Position numbers and translations under genes: made by a program. DNA of 10,776 nucleotides from Candidatus Omnitrophota bacterium (GTDB lineage Bacteria > Omnitrophota > Gorgyraeia > 2-01-FULL-45-10): positions 1 to 10,776 of the forward strand of contig JAPLMI010000208.1 in assembly GCA_026387115.1 (NCBI GenBank). The letters run 5' to 3'. Positions 1 through 5,974 of this stretch are shown in pieces. Each line of letters starts with the position of its first letter. The stretch's first letter is position 1. Under the pieces are notes generated by a model, which saw only the letters and a program-made list of their open reading frames with translations, searched no databases and was not told the DNA's origin.

Positions 1-198
1 GATGTACTTGATCAATTCCTGGAAAAAAGGCTTATTTTTCAGCGATGCGTAGTGCGCCTCCGCGAGCTCCCGGGAAACCTGAACTATCTTTGCGGCAACT
101 ATGTCAAGCTTCGTCTCGGAAAGGCGCGTAAGGACATTGCCGGTGAGGGACTTCTTCAGCCCGTCCGGCTTAATCAAAATCAATGTCTGCTGTGTCAT
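1..198 (-). CDS. ndk: Nucleoside diphosphate kinase, N-terminal part (cut by window edge)
   Basis: The minus strand is open from the ATG at 198 to the window edge, giving 66 residues that begin MTQQTLILIKPDG. The early IKPDG motif, the following helix and the later KPFFQELI segment are characteristic of nucleoside diphosphate kinase, a cytosolic enzyme that moves the gamma phosphate between NTPs and NDPs through a phospho-histidine. That histidine lies in the missing C-terminal half; the family is usually 135-150 residues, so a little under half is present. An AAAGG Shine-Dalgarno-like sequence lies 5 nt before the ATG. A promoter at 210-238 reads into it. The first half matches the family well, but activity cannot be judged without the catalytic part. 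Confidence 0.9.
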   Translation of the reverse strand, partial: MTQQTLILIKPDGLKKSLTGNVLTRLSETKLDIVAAKIVQVSRELAEAHYASLKNKPFFQELIKYI

Positions 199-209
199 GG
201 TAACCTTTT

Positions 210-238
210 ATTGTATAAATTTACCGCCTTCTCGTCAA
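210..238 (-). promoter_or_regulatory. Sigma70-type promoter for ndk
   Basis: On the minus strand TTGACG (233-238) is followed after exactly 17 nt by TACAAT (210-215). Transcription would start near 203-204, only about 6 nt before the ATG at 198, so the message would be almost leaderless. The -35 box sits in the 16-mer at 231-246 (GAAAACCCTTGACGAG on the minus strand), which is repeated exactly in the promoter at 1312-1340. Confidence 0.55.
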
Positions 239-254
239 GGGTTTTCGCAAAATG

Positions 255-719
255 TTAAAAATCTAGTTCCAGCTGAGGATTGCGCGATTTGGCTTCTTCC
301 AGTATCTTCTTTACCAGCAAACCCGCATTTTGCATCGCATTTTCAGCGTCCGACCTCGAAAGAAGCCCGCCCGCTTCATACGTTAACTCATTACGTTTCC
401 GGCGCATCGTCTCAAAATGATTAACAAGATTTACGTATTTATCGCCCAGGATGGCGCCTGTCATTTCGACCACTGTCTTATGCTGCGAGCCGTCGGCAGG
501 CCTGTAACCTTTTAAAAGAAGGAGGGCGCGCCCGGCCTTCAGCATCGCCATGTAAGCCATAAGATATGTTGCCCGATCGGCAGATATACGCAGTGTTTTC
601 TTTGCCTCGTCGAGATCGATAATGGCTTCCTTAATCAAATCTTCTATCTGAACAATGCCGACCTTTTGCCCGGCAAGTTTGCCCTCTTTCTTTAATCTGT
701 TTATAAGGCTGTCAATCAT
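255..719 (-). CDS. HEPN-domain protein (probable toxin-like partner of the MNT gene)
   Basis: A 154-residue, mostly helical protein. Its central half (about residues 45-115) resembles HEPN proteins of the SAV_6107-like type: a helix rich in Ala and Leu, a GYRP...H turn, then the motif RRKRNELTYE at 106-115. In HEPN RNases the active motif is R-x4-6-H. Here the arginine is present (R109) and N110 follows, but the histidine position is not filled and Y114 ends the motif, so RNase activity is uncertain. The gene overlaps the upstream nucleotidyltransferase gene by 8 nt (712-719), so the two are surely co-translated; a GGAAGG ribosome site lies 4 nt before the ATG. The pairing resembles HEPN/MNT toxin-antitoxin modules. 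Family placement is fairly secure; the toxin role is inferred. Confidence 0.75.
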   Translation of the reverse strand: MIDSLINRLKKEGKLAGQKVGIVQIEDLIKEAIIDLDEAKKTLRISADRATYLMAYMAMLKAGRALLLLKGYRPADGSQHKTVVEMTGAILGDKYVNLVNHFETMRRKRNELTYEAGGLLSRSDAENAMQNAGLLVKKILEEAKSRNPQLELDF

Positions 720-1275
720 TAAGCCTTCCCTTTAGTAGTATAATTTTGCCCTTTAAAAGAATATTCAAAAAGCCGCCCGTATTCTTACGTTCTTTATCAA
801 ATTCTTTACGGTTGTAAATATTGAAATTGATTTCTCTGTTAAGTTTCGATTCGAGAGCGCGGATTCCGGCGGTAAGGTCATCGCGCGGAATTTTTCCTAC
901 TACTACAATATCTATATCCGAGGACTTCTTTTCCCTGCCATTCGCATGGGAGCCGTATATGAAGGCAAGCTCTATACCCTTATATGACGCCGCTAATTGC
1001 TTTAAACTTCCTTCTATACCGTCGGTCTTAAAAACTATCTTTTTTATTTCATTGAACAGTGGATATCTCTTGTTCAGAGAATAGAATTTTAATCTGCCTT
1101 TTGTATTGGATATAAATATGCCTTCCGCTTCGAGATTGCGAAGTTCGCGGGAAAGATTGCCGGCATCTTCATCTACGATAGCCGCAAGCTCACGCACATA
1201 GCGGGATGTTTCGGGGTTCGTAAAAAAATATGAAAGGATCTTCGACTTTAATTTTGAGGTTATAAGCGGATTCAT
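712..1275 (-). CDS. HTH-nucleotidyltransferase (MNT) fusion, probable antitoxin/regulator
   Basis: 187 residues in two parts. Residues 1-70 look like a winged helix-turn-helix (SRYVRELAAIVDEDAGNLSRELRNLEAEGI, then a wing with KFYSLN), the ArsR/MarR-like fold seen fused to MNT domains. Residues 100-180 are a minimal nucleotidyltransferase: GSHANGREKKSSDIDIVVVG (108-127) carries the GS signature and the metal-binding pair D120 and D122. The third acidic residue usually found on a later strand is not obvious; that strand reads INFNIYN (149-155). In known MNT/HEPN modules the MNT protein modifies the HEPN partner with AMP, and the HTH part here could repress the operon. The gene has its own promoter and a candidate operator directly upstream, but no clear Shine-Dalgarno sequence before the ATG. 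Domain calls are strong; function is inferred. Confidence 0.82.
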   Translation of the reverse strand: MNPLITSKLKSKILSYFFTNPETSRYVRELAAIVDEDAGNLSRELRNLEAEGIFISNTKGRLKFYSLNKRYPLFNEIKKIVFKTDGIEGSLKQLAASYKGIELAFIYGSHANGREKKSSDIDIVVVGKIPRDDLTAGIRALESKLNREINFNIYNRKEFDKERKNTGGFLNILLKGKIILLKGRLND

Positions 1276-1291
1276 AAATTATCGTTGTGAT

Positions 1292-1313
1292 ATTTACATC
1301 ATTTGCTGTAAAT
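1292..1313. promoter_or_regulatory. Inverted repeat, candidate operator of the HTH-MNT gene
   Basis: ATTTACA (1292-1298) and TGTAAAT (1307-1313) form perfect 7-bp arms around an 8-nt spacer. The right arm touches the -10 box at 1312-1317 and the repeat covers the expected transcription start near 1305, where a bound dimer would block RNA polymerase. The first gene of the operon encodes a winged HTH, so autorepression is a natural guess. Binding is not shown by the sequence. Confidence 0.4.
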
Positions 1314-1340
1314 TATACACCATCTTCGATTGCTCGTCAA
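1312..1340 (-). promoter_or_regulatory. Sigma70-type promoter for the MNT-HEPN operon
   Basis: On the minus strand TTGACG (1335-1340) is separated by exactly 17 nt from a perfect TATAAT (1312-1317). The expected start point near 1305 gives a leader of about 30 nt. The -35 region lies in the 16-mer at 1333-1348 that is identical to the one upstream of ndk at 231-246. No terminator is visible between the parB stop and this promoter, so readthrough from parAB is possible. Confidence 0.65.
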
Positions 1341-1370
1341 GGGTTTTCTGAAATTCGGCTGAACGGATAT

Positions 1371-2216
1371 CTAGGCCTTTTGGGAGATTATCGCGAGAAC
1401 TCTGTCCAGGTCTTCGTTCGAGTAATATTCTATCTGGATCCTCCCCCGTTTCTTGCCGTGGAATATATGCACGCGGGTGCCGAGTATCTGCTGCAGCTGG
1501 TTTTCGATATCTACGATATTCCGGTCTTTTCGCGCCGGATCAATTTTTGCGCCCCGGTCTTTTTTGGCGGTCAATTGTTCGGCCTCCCTGACGGACAGGC
1601 CTTTTTTTATGATGATATCGGCGGCCCTCAGCTGCGCGGATTCCGTCGGGAGGGCCAGGATTGCTTTTGCATGCCCTGCAGTGATCGTGTTTTTAGATAT
1701 ATAATCCTGTATCTTTTTGGGCAACCCCAGAAGCCTTATCGTATTCGCTATCGTCGTGCGATCCTTGCCGAGAACCTTGGCTATCTTGTCTTGGGTGAAA
1801 TTGAAATCGGTGATAAGTTTCTGGAACGCGTTCGCCTCTTCGATCGGATTCAATTCTTCCCTCTGTATATTTTCGATCAATGAGATCTCGAGCATGTCGA
1901 CATCCGCCACATTCTTCACGATCGCAGGGATCTTGTCTATGCCCAGATTCTTCACCGCCCTTAACCTTCTCTCCCCCGCGATAAGCTCATAACCGTCCTC
2001 GGCCCTGCGGACAAGGATCGGTTGAACGACGCCTTTTTCTCTAATTGAGTTTATGAGGTCATTCAATCTATCATGGTTGAAGTCCGTACGTGGCTGGTAT
2101 TTGTTTGTCCTAACCTGCGATATTGGAATCTGTAAAACTGACTCCCGGCCATCTAAAGAGCTGTCTTTTTCTGGGATTAACGCACTCAAACCCCTACCTA
2201 AAGCTTTGTTTATCAT
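1371..2216 (-). CDS. parB: Chromosome-partitioning protein ParB (Spo0J family)
   Basis: 281 residues with the full ParB layout. The N-terminal MINKALGRGLSALIP is the region that contacts ParA. The CTP-binding fold carries ELIAGERRLRA (77-87) and ENIQREELNPIEEA (115-128). A helix-turn-helix follows (TQDKIAKVLGKDRTTIANTIRLL, 141-163) that reads parS, and the C-terminal 50 residues form the dimerisation domain. ParB loads at parS sites near the origin and slides as a CTP-dependent clamp, letting ParA move and separate sister origins. Its ATG overlaps the parA stop by four bases (ATGA at 2213-2216), so translation is coupled. A parS-like palindrome lies upstream of parA at 3055-3070. Confidence 0.97.
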   Translation of the reverse strand: MINKALGRGLSALIPEKDSSLDGRESVLQIPISQVRTNKYQPRTDFNHDRLNDLINSIREKGVVQPILVRRAEDGYELIAGERRLRAVKNLGIDKIPAIVKNVADVDMLEISLIENIQREELNPIEEANAFQKLITDFNFTQDKIAKVLGKDRTTIANTIRLLGLPKKIQDYISKNTITAGHAKAILALPTESAQLRAADIIIKKGLSVREAEQLTAKKDRGAKIDPARKDRNIVDIENQLQQILGTRVHIFHGKKRGRIQIEYYSNEDLDRVLAIISQKA

Positions 2217-3034
2217 GTCTTAACTCCTTCTTCATTGATTTTTTCTAACTCATTTATAACATTAATGTTAAGCTCTTTTCCACCTAGTAACTCATTCATA
2301 AATTCCTGATATTTCAGCGCACCTATTGAGTTCTTATCGTAAAAAGCTATTGGCTTGCCAAATCCGGGTGCTTCGGTTAGCTTGATATTTCTCGGTATAA
2401 CAGTCTGGTATACTTTGCCTTTAAGGAAGTTTCGTACCTCATTAATAACTTCATTTGTGAGATTCGTTCTAAAATCCGCCATCGTTAGCAGGACGCCTTC
2501 GATTTCAAGAGTTGAATTAATATTTTCCTTGACCAGGTTGATCGTGTTGACCAGCTGGCTCAGGCCTTCCAGCGCATAATATTCACATTGTATCGGTATT
2601 AATACTGAACCTGCCGCGGCCAAAGCGTTGACAGTCAACAGCCCTAGCGACGGGGGGCAATCGATAAGTATAAAATCATATTCGGAGAGGATGGGGGAGA
2701 TAGCTTTTTTCAGCCGGTATTCGCGTCCCATTATGCCTACAAGCTCAACTTCCGCCCCGGTGAGGCTCAGGGTCGAGGGAATGAGAGAAAGGTTGTTTAT
2801 GCCTGTTTTTATCGTGATTCCGGCCGGGTCTATTTCATCTATGAGAAGATCGTAGACGCTCTGTTTGATATTGTGTTTATTGATGCCCAGGCCGCTTGTC
2901 GCATTGCCTTGAGGATCGATATCAATAAGAAGGACTTTTTTATCTGAGAGCCCAAGATAGGTGGCAAGATTTATGGCAGTTGTCGTCTTACCGACTCCGC
3001 CTTTTTGATTGCAGATCGCGATTACTTTAGACAT
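2213..3034 (-). CDS. parA: Chromosome-partitioning ATPase ParA (Soj family)
   Basis: 273 residues, close to the usual ParA/Soj length. The deviant Walker A motif KGGVGKTT (11-18) has the signature lysine of this ATPase class, followed by LLIDIDPQGNAT (35-46, Walker A') and ILIDCPPSLG (about 121-130, Walker B). ParA binds DNA nonspecifically as an ATP dimer and is stimulated by ParB to pull origins apart. The C-terminal tail after about residue 250 (GGKELNINVINELEKINEEG) extends slightly past the core fold. Translation probably uses AAGGA (3046-3050 on the minus strand), 11 nt before the ATG. It has its own consensus promoter at 3094-3122. It follows yidC directly. Confidence 0.97.
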   Translation of the reverse strand: MSKVIAICNQKGGVGKTTTAINLATYLGLSDKKVLLIDIDPQGNATSGLGINKHNIKQSVYDLLIDEIDPAGITIKTGINNLSLIPSTLSLTGAEVELVGIMGREYRLKKAISPILSEYDFILIDCPPSLGLLTVNALAAAGSVLIPIQCEYYALEGLSQLVNTINLVKENINSTLEIEGVLLTMADFRTNLTNEVINEVRNFLKGKVYQTVIPRNIKLTEAPGFGKPIAFYDKNSIGALKYQEFMNELLGGKELNINVINELEKINEEGVKT

Positions 3035-3045
3035 TAAAATTTAAA

Positions 3046-3082
3046 TCCTTGGGGATTTCCCCGTGGAACGTTCCTTGGGGAT
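3046..3082. promoter_or_regulatory. Palindromic parA leader with parS-like site
   Basis: This leader lies between the parAB promoter and the parA start. It holds two copies of TCCTTGGGGAT (3046-3056 and 3072-3082), a perfect 10-bp palindrome GGAACGTTCC (3065-3074) inside a longer interrupted palindrome with CCCC/GGGG ends (3059-3080), and GGGGA-TT-TCCCC (3051-3062). Bases 3055-3070 match 12 of 16 positions of the parS variant TGTTCCACGTGGAACA as I remember it. In the RNA, the single GGGG tract could pair with either of two CCCC tracts, one just before the AAGGA ribosome site. A ParB site, an operator or an RNA switch would each fit. Confidence 0.45.
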
Positions 3083-3093
3083 CTATTACCAAA

Positions 3094-3122
3094 AATATAC
3101 CCTACTATATGCGATTTGTCAA
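3094..3122 (-). promoter_or_regulatory. Sigma70-type promoter for parA-parB
   Basis: On the minus strand a perfect TTGACA (3117-3122) is followed after 17 nt by TATATT (3094-3099). The start point would fall near 3087, giving a leader of about 53 nt that contains the palindromic block. The promoter begins only 8 bp beyond the yidC stop, which leaves no room for a terminator there. Confidence 0.75.
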
Positions 3123-3130
3123 GTCGAGGA

Positions 3131-4735
3131 TCAGGAAACTTCGGCGTTTCTCAATGTCGCGCGCTGCTCGATAATAGTCAAAAGCGTATTAACCACCCAG
3201 TATAATACCAGGCCGGATGGCATATTATAGAATATGAAGCCGAATATGACCGGCATCATGATTAACATCATCTTCTGCTGCTGCTTTTGCTCTTCTGTAA
3301 CCGCCGAACCCATCGATTTTGTAGATACCTTTTGCTGTAGAACCATGGCGGCGATCATTATTAGCGGCAGGATATTGATCGTACTTCCTATTATCGGAAA
3401 AGAGATGGGCAGGGGGACCGCCTCAGGCGAAGAAAGGTCTCTGATCCACAGAAAGCGCGCGTTCCTGAGCTCGATTGATTTCATAAGGGCCTGGTACAGG
3501 GCGACAAATATCGGCATCTGTAACAACATCGGCAGGCAGCCGCTCATCGGGTTTATGTTGTACTTCTTGTAAAGCTCCATTATCTCCTTGTTCAGTTTTT
3601 TTGGATCGGCCTTATACTGGACTTTCAGCTTCTCCATCTGCGGGTGAAGTTCCTGCATCTTTTGCATCGACCTGAAGCTTTTCATTGTGAGAGGGAAGAG
3701 TATTATGTTTAAGAATATCGCGAGGAGAATTATCGAAATGCCCCAATTATGGAATAACGCGTAGAAGAATTTCAGGACGACGATGATCGCCTTGGCGATG
3801 CCGCCGAAGAATCCGTAGTTAACCGTCTCTTCGAAATCGTATCCCTGCGCTTTAAGAACGGGGATGCTCGACGGCCCTGCATACAATATGTACTTATTCT
3901 CTATGGACGATCCGGGCTGTATCGTGGCATCTTCAGTCTCCACTCCCATGACGAGGTTGCCGTCGCTGTCTTCGCTATAGAACTGCCCCTTCGTTAACGC
4001 GGACGGTTTTAGAATAACGGAAAAATATTTACTCTTTAGATCTGTCCAGCCAACGACGCCCGGATTAAATATCCGTTCGAGTTTTCTCAGCCTCTTAAAA
4101 CCTACCGGCTTGCCGTTGATCTTAGACGTTACTTCGATAAGCCTTTTGTCCTGATCGGCGGTTTCGCTGACACCGGCTCCTCCTATAACTCTGTAATTCA
4201 GGTTTTTGACAAAGCCGGAGATGTTCTTTATCAAAAGCTGCAACTCTATATATTGCTTTGAGTTACGTAAAATATATTTTTTGGTTATTTCAAGATCGCC
4301 TGTTCTCGCGGAACATATTACCGCGTTATCTTTTTGGCGTATTTCATATTCTAATGCCGCCGGCAAGGTTCTGGCCAACGGATCGCTGACGGCAAAAATA
4401 TAATCGTTCGGATTTTTTATCCGGACCAGCACAAAAGGCTCCTTCGACCTGAGATCGTCATAATCTTTAAGCCTTATCTCTTTTATGGCCCCGCCGACAT
4501 TGCTTATAACGAGGATATATTTATCTGTTTCAAAGGCCGATTCTTTTTCCTCGAAAGAGATCTTCGGTTGGGCGATCTCCGGCGGCTTGCTTTCCCTGGC
4601 AACCGTAGGCGCGGGCCCTTGTGTCGTGGTTACCTCTGTGGCTGTCGTCTTAAGGGTAGGTTTCACTACAAAATATTGGAAGGATATGATGATAAAAATT
4701 GACAGCGCTATGGCTACTATTAATCTTTTTTCCAT
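3131..4735 (-). CDS. yidC: Membrane protein insertase YidC (large-loop, Gram-negative type)
   Basis: 534 residues. An N-terminal membrane anchor (about 5-24) is followed by a Thr/Pro-rich linker (26-55) and a large beta-rich periplasmic domain (about 60-300), the hallmark of diderm YidC; Gram-positive homologues lack it. The conserved insertase core follows: a helix near 330-350, the cytosolic coiled hairpin (352-395) starting FRSMQKMQELHPQMEKLK with the groove arginine probably R355, the signature MSGCLPMLLQMPIFVALYQAL (397-417), and helices near 453-467, 490-503 and 507-522. It inserts membrane proteins alone or with SecYEG. An AAGGAAG ribosome site precedes the ATG and the yidD stop is 10 nt upstream, so it is the last gene of the rpmH operon. 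Confidence 0.97.
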   Translation of the reverse strand: MEKRLIVAIALSIFIIISFQYFVVKPTLKTTATEVTTTQGPAPTVARESKPPEIAQPKISFEEKESAFETDKYILVISNVGGAIKEIRLKDYDDLRSKEPFVLVRIKNPNDYIFAVSDPLARTLPAALEYEIRQKDNAVICSARTGDLEITKKYILRNSKQYIELQLLIKNISGFVKNLNYRVIGGAGVSETADQDKRLIEVTSKINGKPVGFKRLRKLERIFNPGVVGWTDLKSKYFSVILKPSALTKGQFYSEDSDGNLVMGVETEDATIQPGSSIENKYILYAGPSSIPVLKAQGYDFEETVNYGFFGGIAKAIIVVLKFFYALFHNWGISIILLAIFLNIILFPLTMKSFRSMQKMQELHPQMEKLKVQYKADPKKLNKEIMELYKKYNINPMSGCLPMLLQMPIFVALYQALMKSIELRNARFLWIRDLSSPEAVPLPISFPIIGSTINILPLIMIAAMVLQQKVSTKSMGSAVTEEQKQQQKMMLIMMPVIFGFIFYNMPSGLVLYWVVNTLLTIIEQRATLRNAEVS

Positions 4736-4745
4736 TTTTCTTCCT

Positions 4746-4952
4746 TTACGCCGGGTCGTATCCGCCGCGGGAGAACGGGTTGCAGCGGATTATTCTTTTT
4801 ATGCTTTTAAAAACGCCTTTGACAACGCCGTATTTGCCAATGGCGTCCGCGGCGTATTCCGAACAGGACGGATAAAATCTGCAGCATTGTAACTTGAATG
4901 GTGATAAGTAGTTACGATAAAAACGAACCGATGAAATTATAAGTTTTTTCAC
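4746..4952 (-). CDS. yidD: Membrane protein insertion efficiency factor YidD
   Basis: A 68-residue basic protein with the family's signature CCRFYPSCSEYA (23-34) and the C-terminal CNPFSRGGYDP motif. An amphipathic N-terminal helix (LIISSVRFYRNYLSPF) would lie on the inner face of the membrane. YidD helps membrane protein insertion and is almost always encoded between rnpA and yidC, as here. Its ATG overlaps the rnpA stop by four bases (4949-4952), so it is translationally coupled. It is at the short end of the family (about 70-85 residues). Confidence 0.95.
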   Translation of the reverse strand: MKKLIISSVRFYRNYLSPFKLQCCRFYPSCSEYAADAIGKYGVVKGVFKSIKRIIRCNPFSRGGYDPA

Positions 4953-5296
4953 AATAAGAGCCCCGCGGATTTAGCGAGCTTTGAATAAATGTTCTCGAGT
5001 TTCTTATATGAAATGCGGCCGCCGAAATCGCTCCTTACGACCAGCACCAGGTCGTAACCCTCTTTCAAATCTCTCCGCGTTTTTCGATAGATCTCCCGGA
5101 AGACTCTCCTGATCCTGTTGCGCTTCGAGGCCTGTTTTACGTTCCTGGAGCTTATCGAAAATCCCAGGCGGCTGTGTTCGAGTTCATTTGGAAGGCAGTG
5201 CAAAACTACGGTTTCGAATTTCGCGCGCTGTCCCTTCTTGTATATGTTCCTGAAATCTCTCGACTTTAAAACGCGTTCGGTTTTGCCAAATTTCAT
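4949..5296 (-). CDS. rnpA: Ribonuclease P protein component
   Basis: 115 residues from the ATG at 5296. The protein binds RNase P RNA and tRNA precursors and allows 5' maturation. The signature KQASKRNRIRRVFREIYR is the conserved RNR helix; the start FGKTERVLKSRDFRNIYKKG aligns with the usual N-terminus. This start is preferred because it gives normal length and has GAGGAGG (5300-5306) just before it. The reading frame is open further upstream to an ATG at 5461, which would add 55 residues and overlap rpmH; those residues are unlike any RnpA I know. It lies 76 nt after rpmH and overlaps yidD by four bases. Confidence 0.93.
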   Translation of the reverse strand: MKFGKTERVLKSRDFRNIYKKGQRAKFETVVLHCLPNELEHSRLGFSISSRNVKQASKRNRIRRVFREIYRKTRRDLKEGYDLVLVVRSDFGGRISYKKLENIYSKLAKSAGLLL

Positions 5297-5372
5297 ATGC
5301 CTCCTCGGGACCATGGCATATGGGACCTCTCTAAGTGTAATGTCGGGTTTATGCGAGGTTTCCCGTCGGGGG

Positions 5373-5510
5373 TCATACCGTAAGCTTGTGGCGGCCTTTT
5401 CGTCTCCTTCTCCGGAGAACTTCCCTGCCCCATCGGTCAGACATTCTCTTCCGAAAGCCATGTTTCCGCTTCCGCTTCAGATTTGATTTGGCCGTCAGAT
5501 TATATTTCAT
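5373..5510 (-). CDS. rpmH: Large ribosomal subunit protein bL34
   Basis: 45 codons plus stop on the minus strand, too short for many gene finders. The protein has KRKRKHGFRKRM (12-23), GREVLRRRRRKGR (28-40) and the terminal KLTV, diagnostic for bL34. The usual N-terminus (MKRTYQPS) is replaced by MKYNLTAKSN, a divergent opening. A perfect AAGGAG (5519-5524) sits 8 nt before the ATG and an extended -10 promoter lies at 5538-5565. It is the first gene of rpmH-rnpA-yidD-yidC, next to the origin, its usual bacterial position. Confidence 0.96.
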   Translation of the reverse strand: MKYNLTAKSNLKRKRKHGFRKRMSDRWGREVLRRRRRKGRHKLTV

Positions 5511-5537
5511 GTTTTTGACTCCTTATGTGTGCGCTAG

Positions 5538-5565
5538 ATTATAGCATATATTTATTTTGAGTCAA
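5538..5565 (-). promoter_or_regulatory. Strong extended -10 promoter for the rpmH operon
   Basis: On the minus strand TTGACT (5560-5565), a 16-nt spacer and a perfect TATAAT (5538-5543) preceded by TG one base upstream (TGCTATAAT). The expected start is near 5531, leaving a leader of about 20 nt that contains the AAGGAG ribosome site. Confidence 0.8.
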
Positions 5566-5576
5566 TAAGTTAATCG

Positions 5577-5602
5577 CATTGTGTCAATCCATTGTGTTGA
5601 TC
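5577..5602. repeat. Tandem 13-bp repeat upstream of the rpmH promoter
   Basis: CATTGTGTCAATC (5577-5589) is directly followed by CATTGTGTTGATC (5590-5602), matching at 11 of 13 positions. It lies behind the rpmH promoter in the origin region. It could be a protein-binding iteron or chance; no function can be read from it. Confidence 0.4.
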
Positions 5603-5615
5603 TTGTTTGGAAAAT

Positions 5616-5651
5616 AGGGACAGGTCTGGGATGAGTTTTAAAAACGTCCCT
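5616..5651. repeat. Short inverted repeat AGGGAC/GTCCCT
   Basis: AGGGAC (5616-5621) and GTCCCT (5646-5651) are complementary arms around a 24-nt spacer, 22 bp before the larger inverted-repeat element. There is no T-run, so it is not a convincing terminator. It could be a small REP-like unit. Confidence 0.3.
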
Positions 5652-5673
5652 TATCCTTACAACCAGCTCTCTC

Positions 5674-5962
5674 GGTAAAATTTTTCGTCTTTTGGAGCAG
5701 GCGGAACTTTTGTACGCCATGGCATTCTTCTATAGCCGCCCGGCCAGTGGGGTTGAGCCGTTAAATTTTGCTAAGGTTTAACTATCCCCATGCAAATTGA
5801 CAAAACCGTAAACGAAAGAAGAAATATATACAAAATAACTAAAACAAAACATAAGCATCCTGGAGAGCAAAATTAGGCGAAGCCCCCTGGCCGGGCGGCT
5901 AACACCATGTTAAGGCGAGGGTACAAAGTTTCGCCTCTCGCTGAAGACTAAAAAATTTTGCC
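5674..5962. mobile_element. 289-bp imperfect inverted-repeat element in the origin gap (possible mobile-element remnant)
   Basis: The left arm (5674-5772) and right arm (5866-5962) are imperfect inverted copies of each other, about 98 bp each, around a 93-bp AT-rich core. The best block is a perfect 15-bp match, TAGCCGCCCGGCCAG at 5733-5747 against its complement at 5887-5901. Matches continue outward (GGYAAAATTTTT ends at 5674-5685 and 5951-5962; AGGCG-AAC-TTTGTAC inside) and inward to TTTTGCT/AGCAAAA. Several one- to three-base indels show the arms have diverged. The core encodes, on the minus strand, a 26-codon open frame (5778-5858) with SYFVYI, which faintly recalls the start of GIY-YIG nucleases. 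No clear target duplication is visible. It could be a MITE-like remnant, a degraded endonuclease cassette or a cruciform-forming origin element. Confidence 0.5.
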
Positions 5963-5974
5963 TTTATTTTTTAC

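Noticed and set aside
52..424. Two plus-strand open frames at 52-258 and 101-424
   Set aside because: They lie opposite ndk and the HEPN gene, have no family resemblance, and their codons are reverse images of real genes.
1287..1883. 198-codon plus-strand open frame
   Set aside because: It is antisense to parB, whose protein is unmistakable; no ribosome site and a composition unlike a real protein.
5297..5461. Extended RnpA of 170 residues starting at 5461 and overlapping rpmH, as known for Thermus
   Set aside because: The frame is open, but the added residues do not resemble RnpA, an in-frame stop lies just upstream at 5477-5479 so rpmH is not fully embedded, and GAGGAGG directly precedes the normal start at 5296.
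5616..5651. AGGGAC/GTCCCT hairpin as a terminator
   Set aside because: The loop is 24 nt, the stem only 6 bp and there is no U-run.
5887..5907. Integron attC site in the inverted-repeat element
   Set aside because: The arms lack a proper RYYYAAC/GTTRRRY core pair and there is no integrase or cassette structure nearby.
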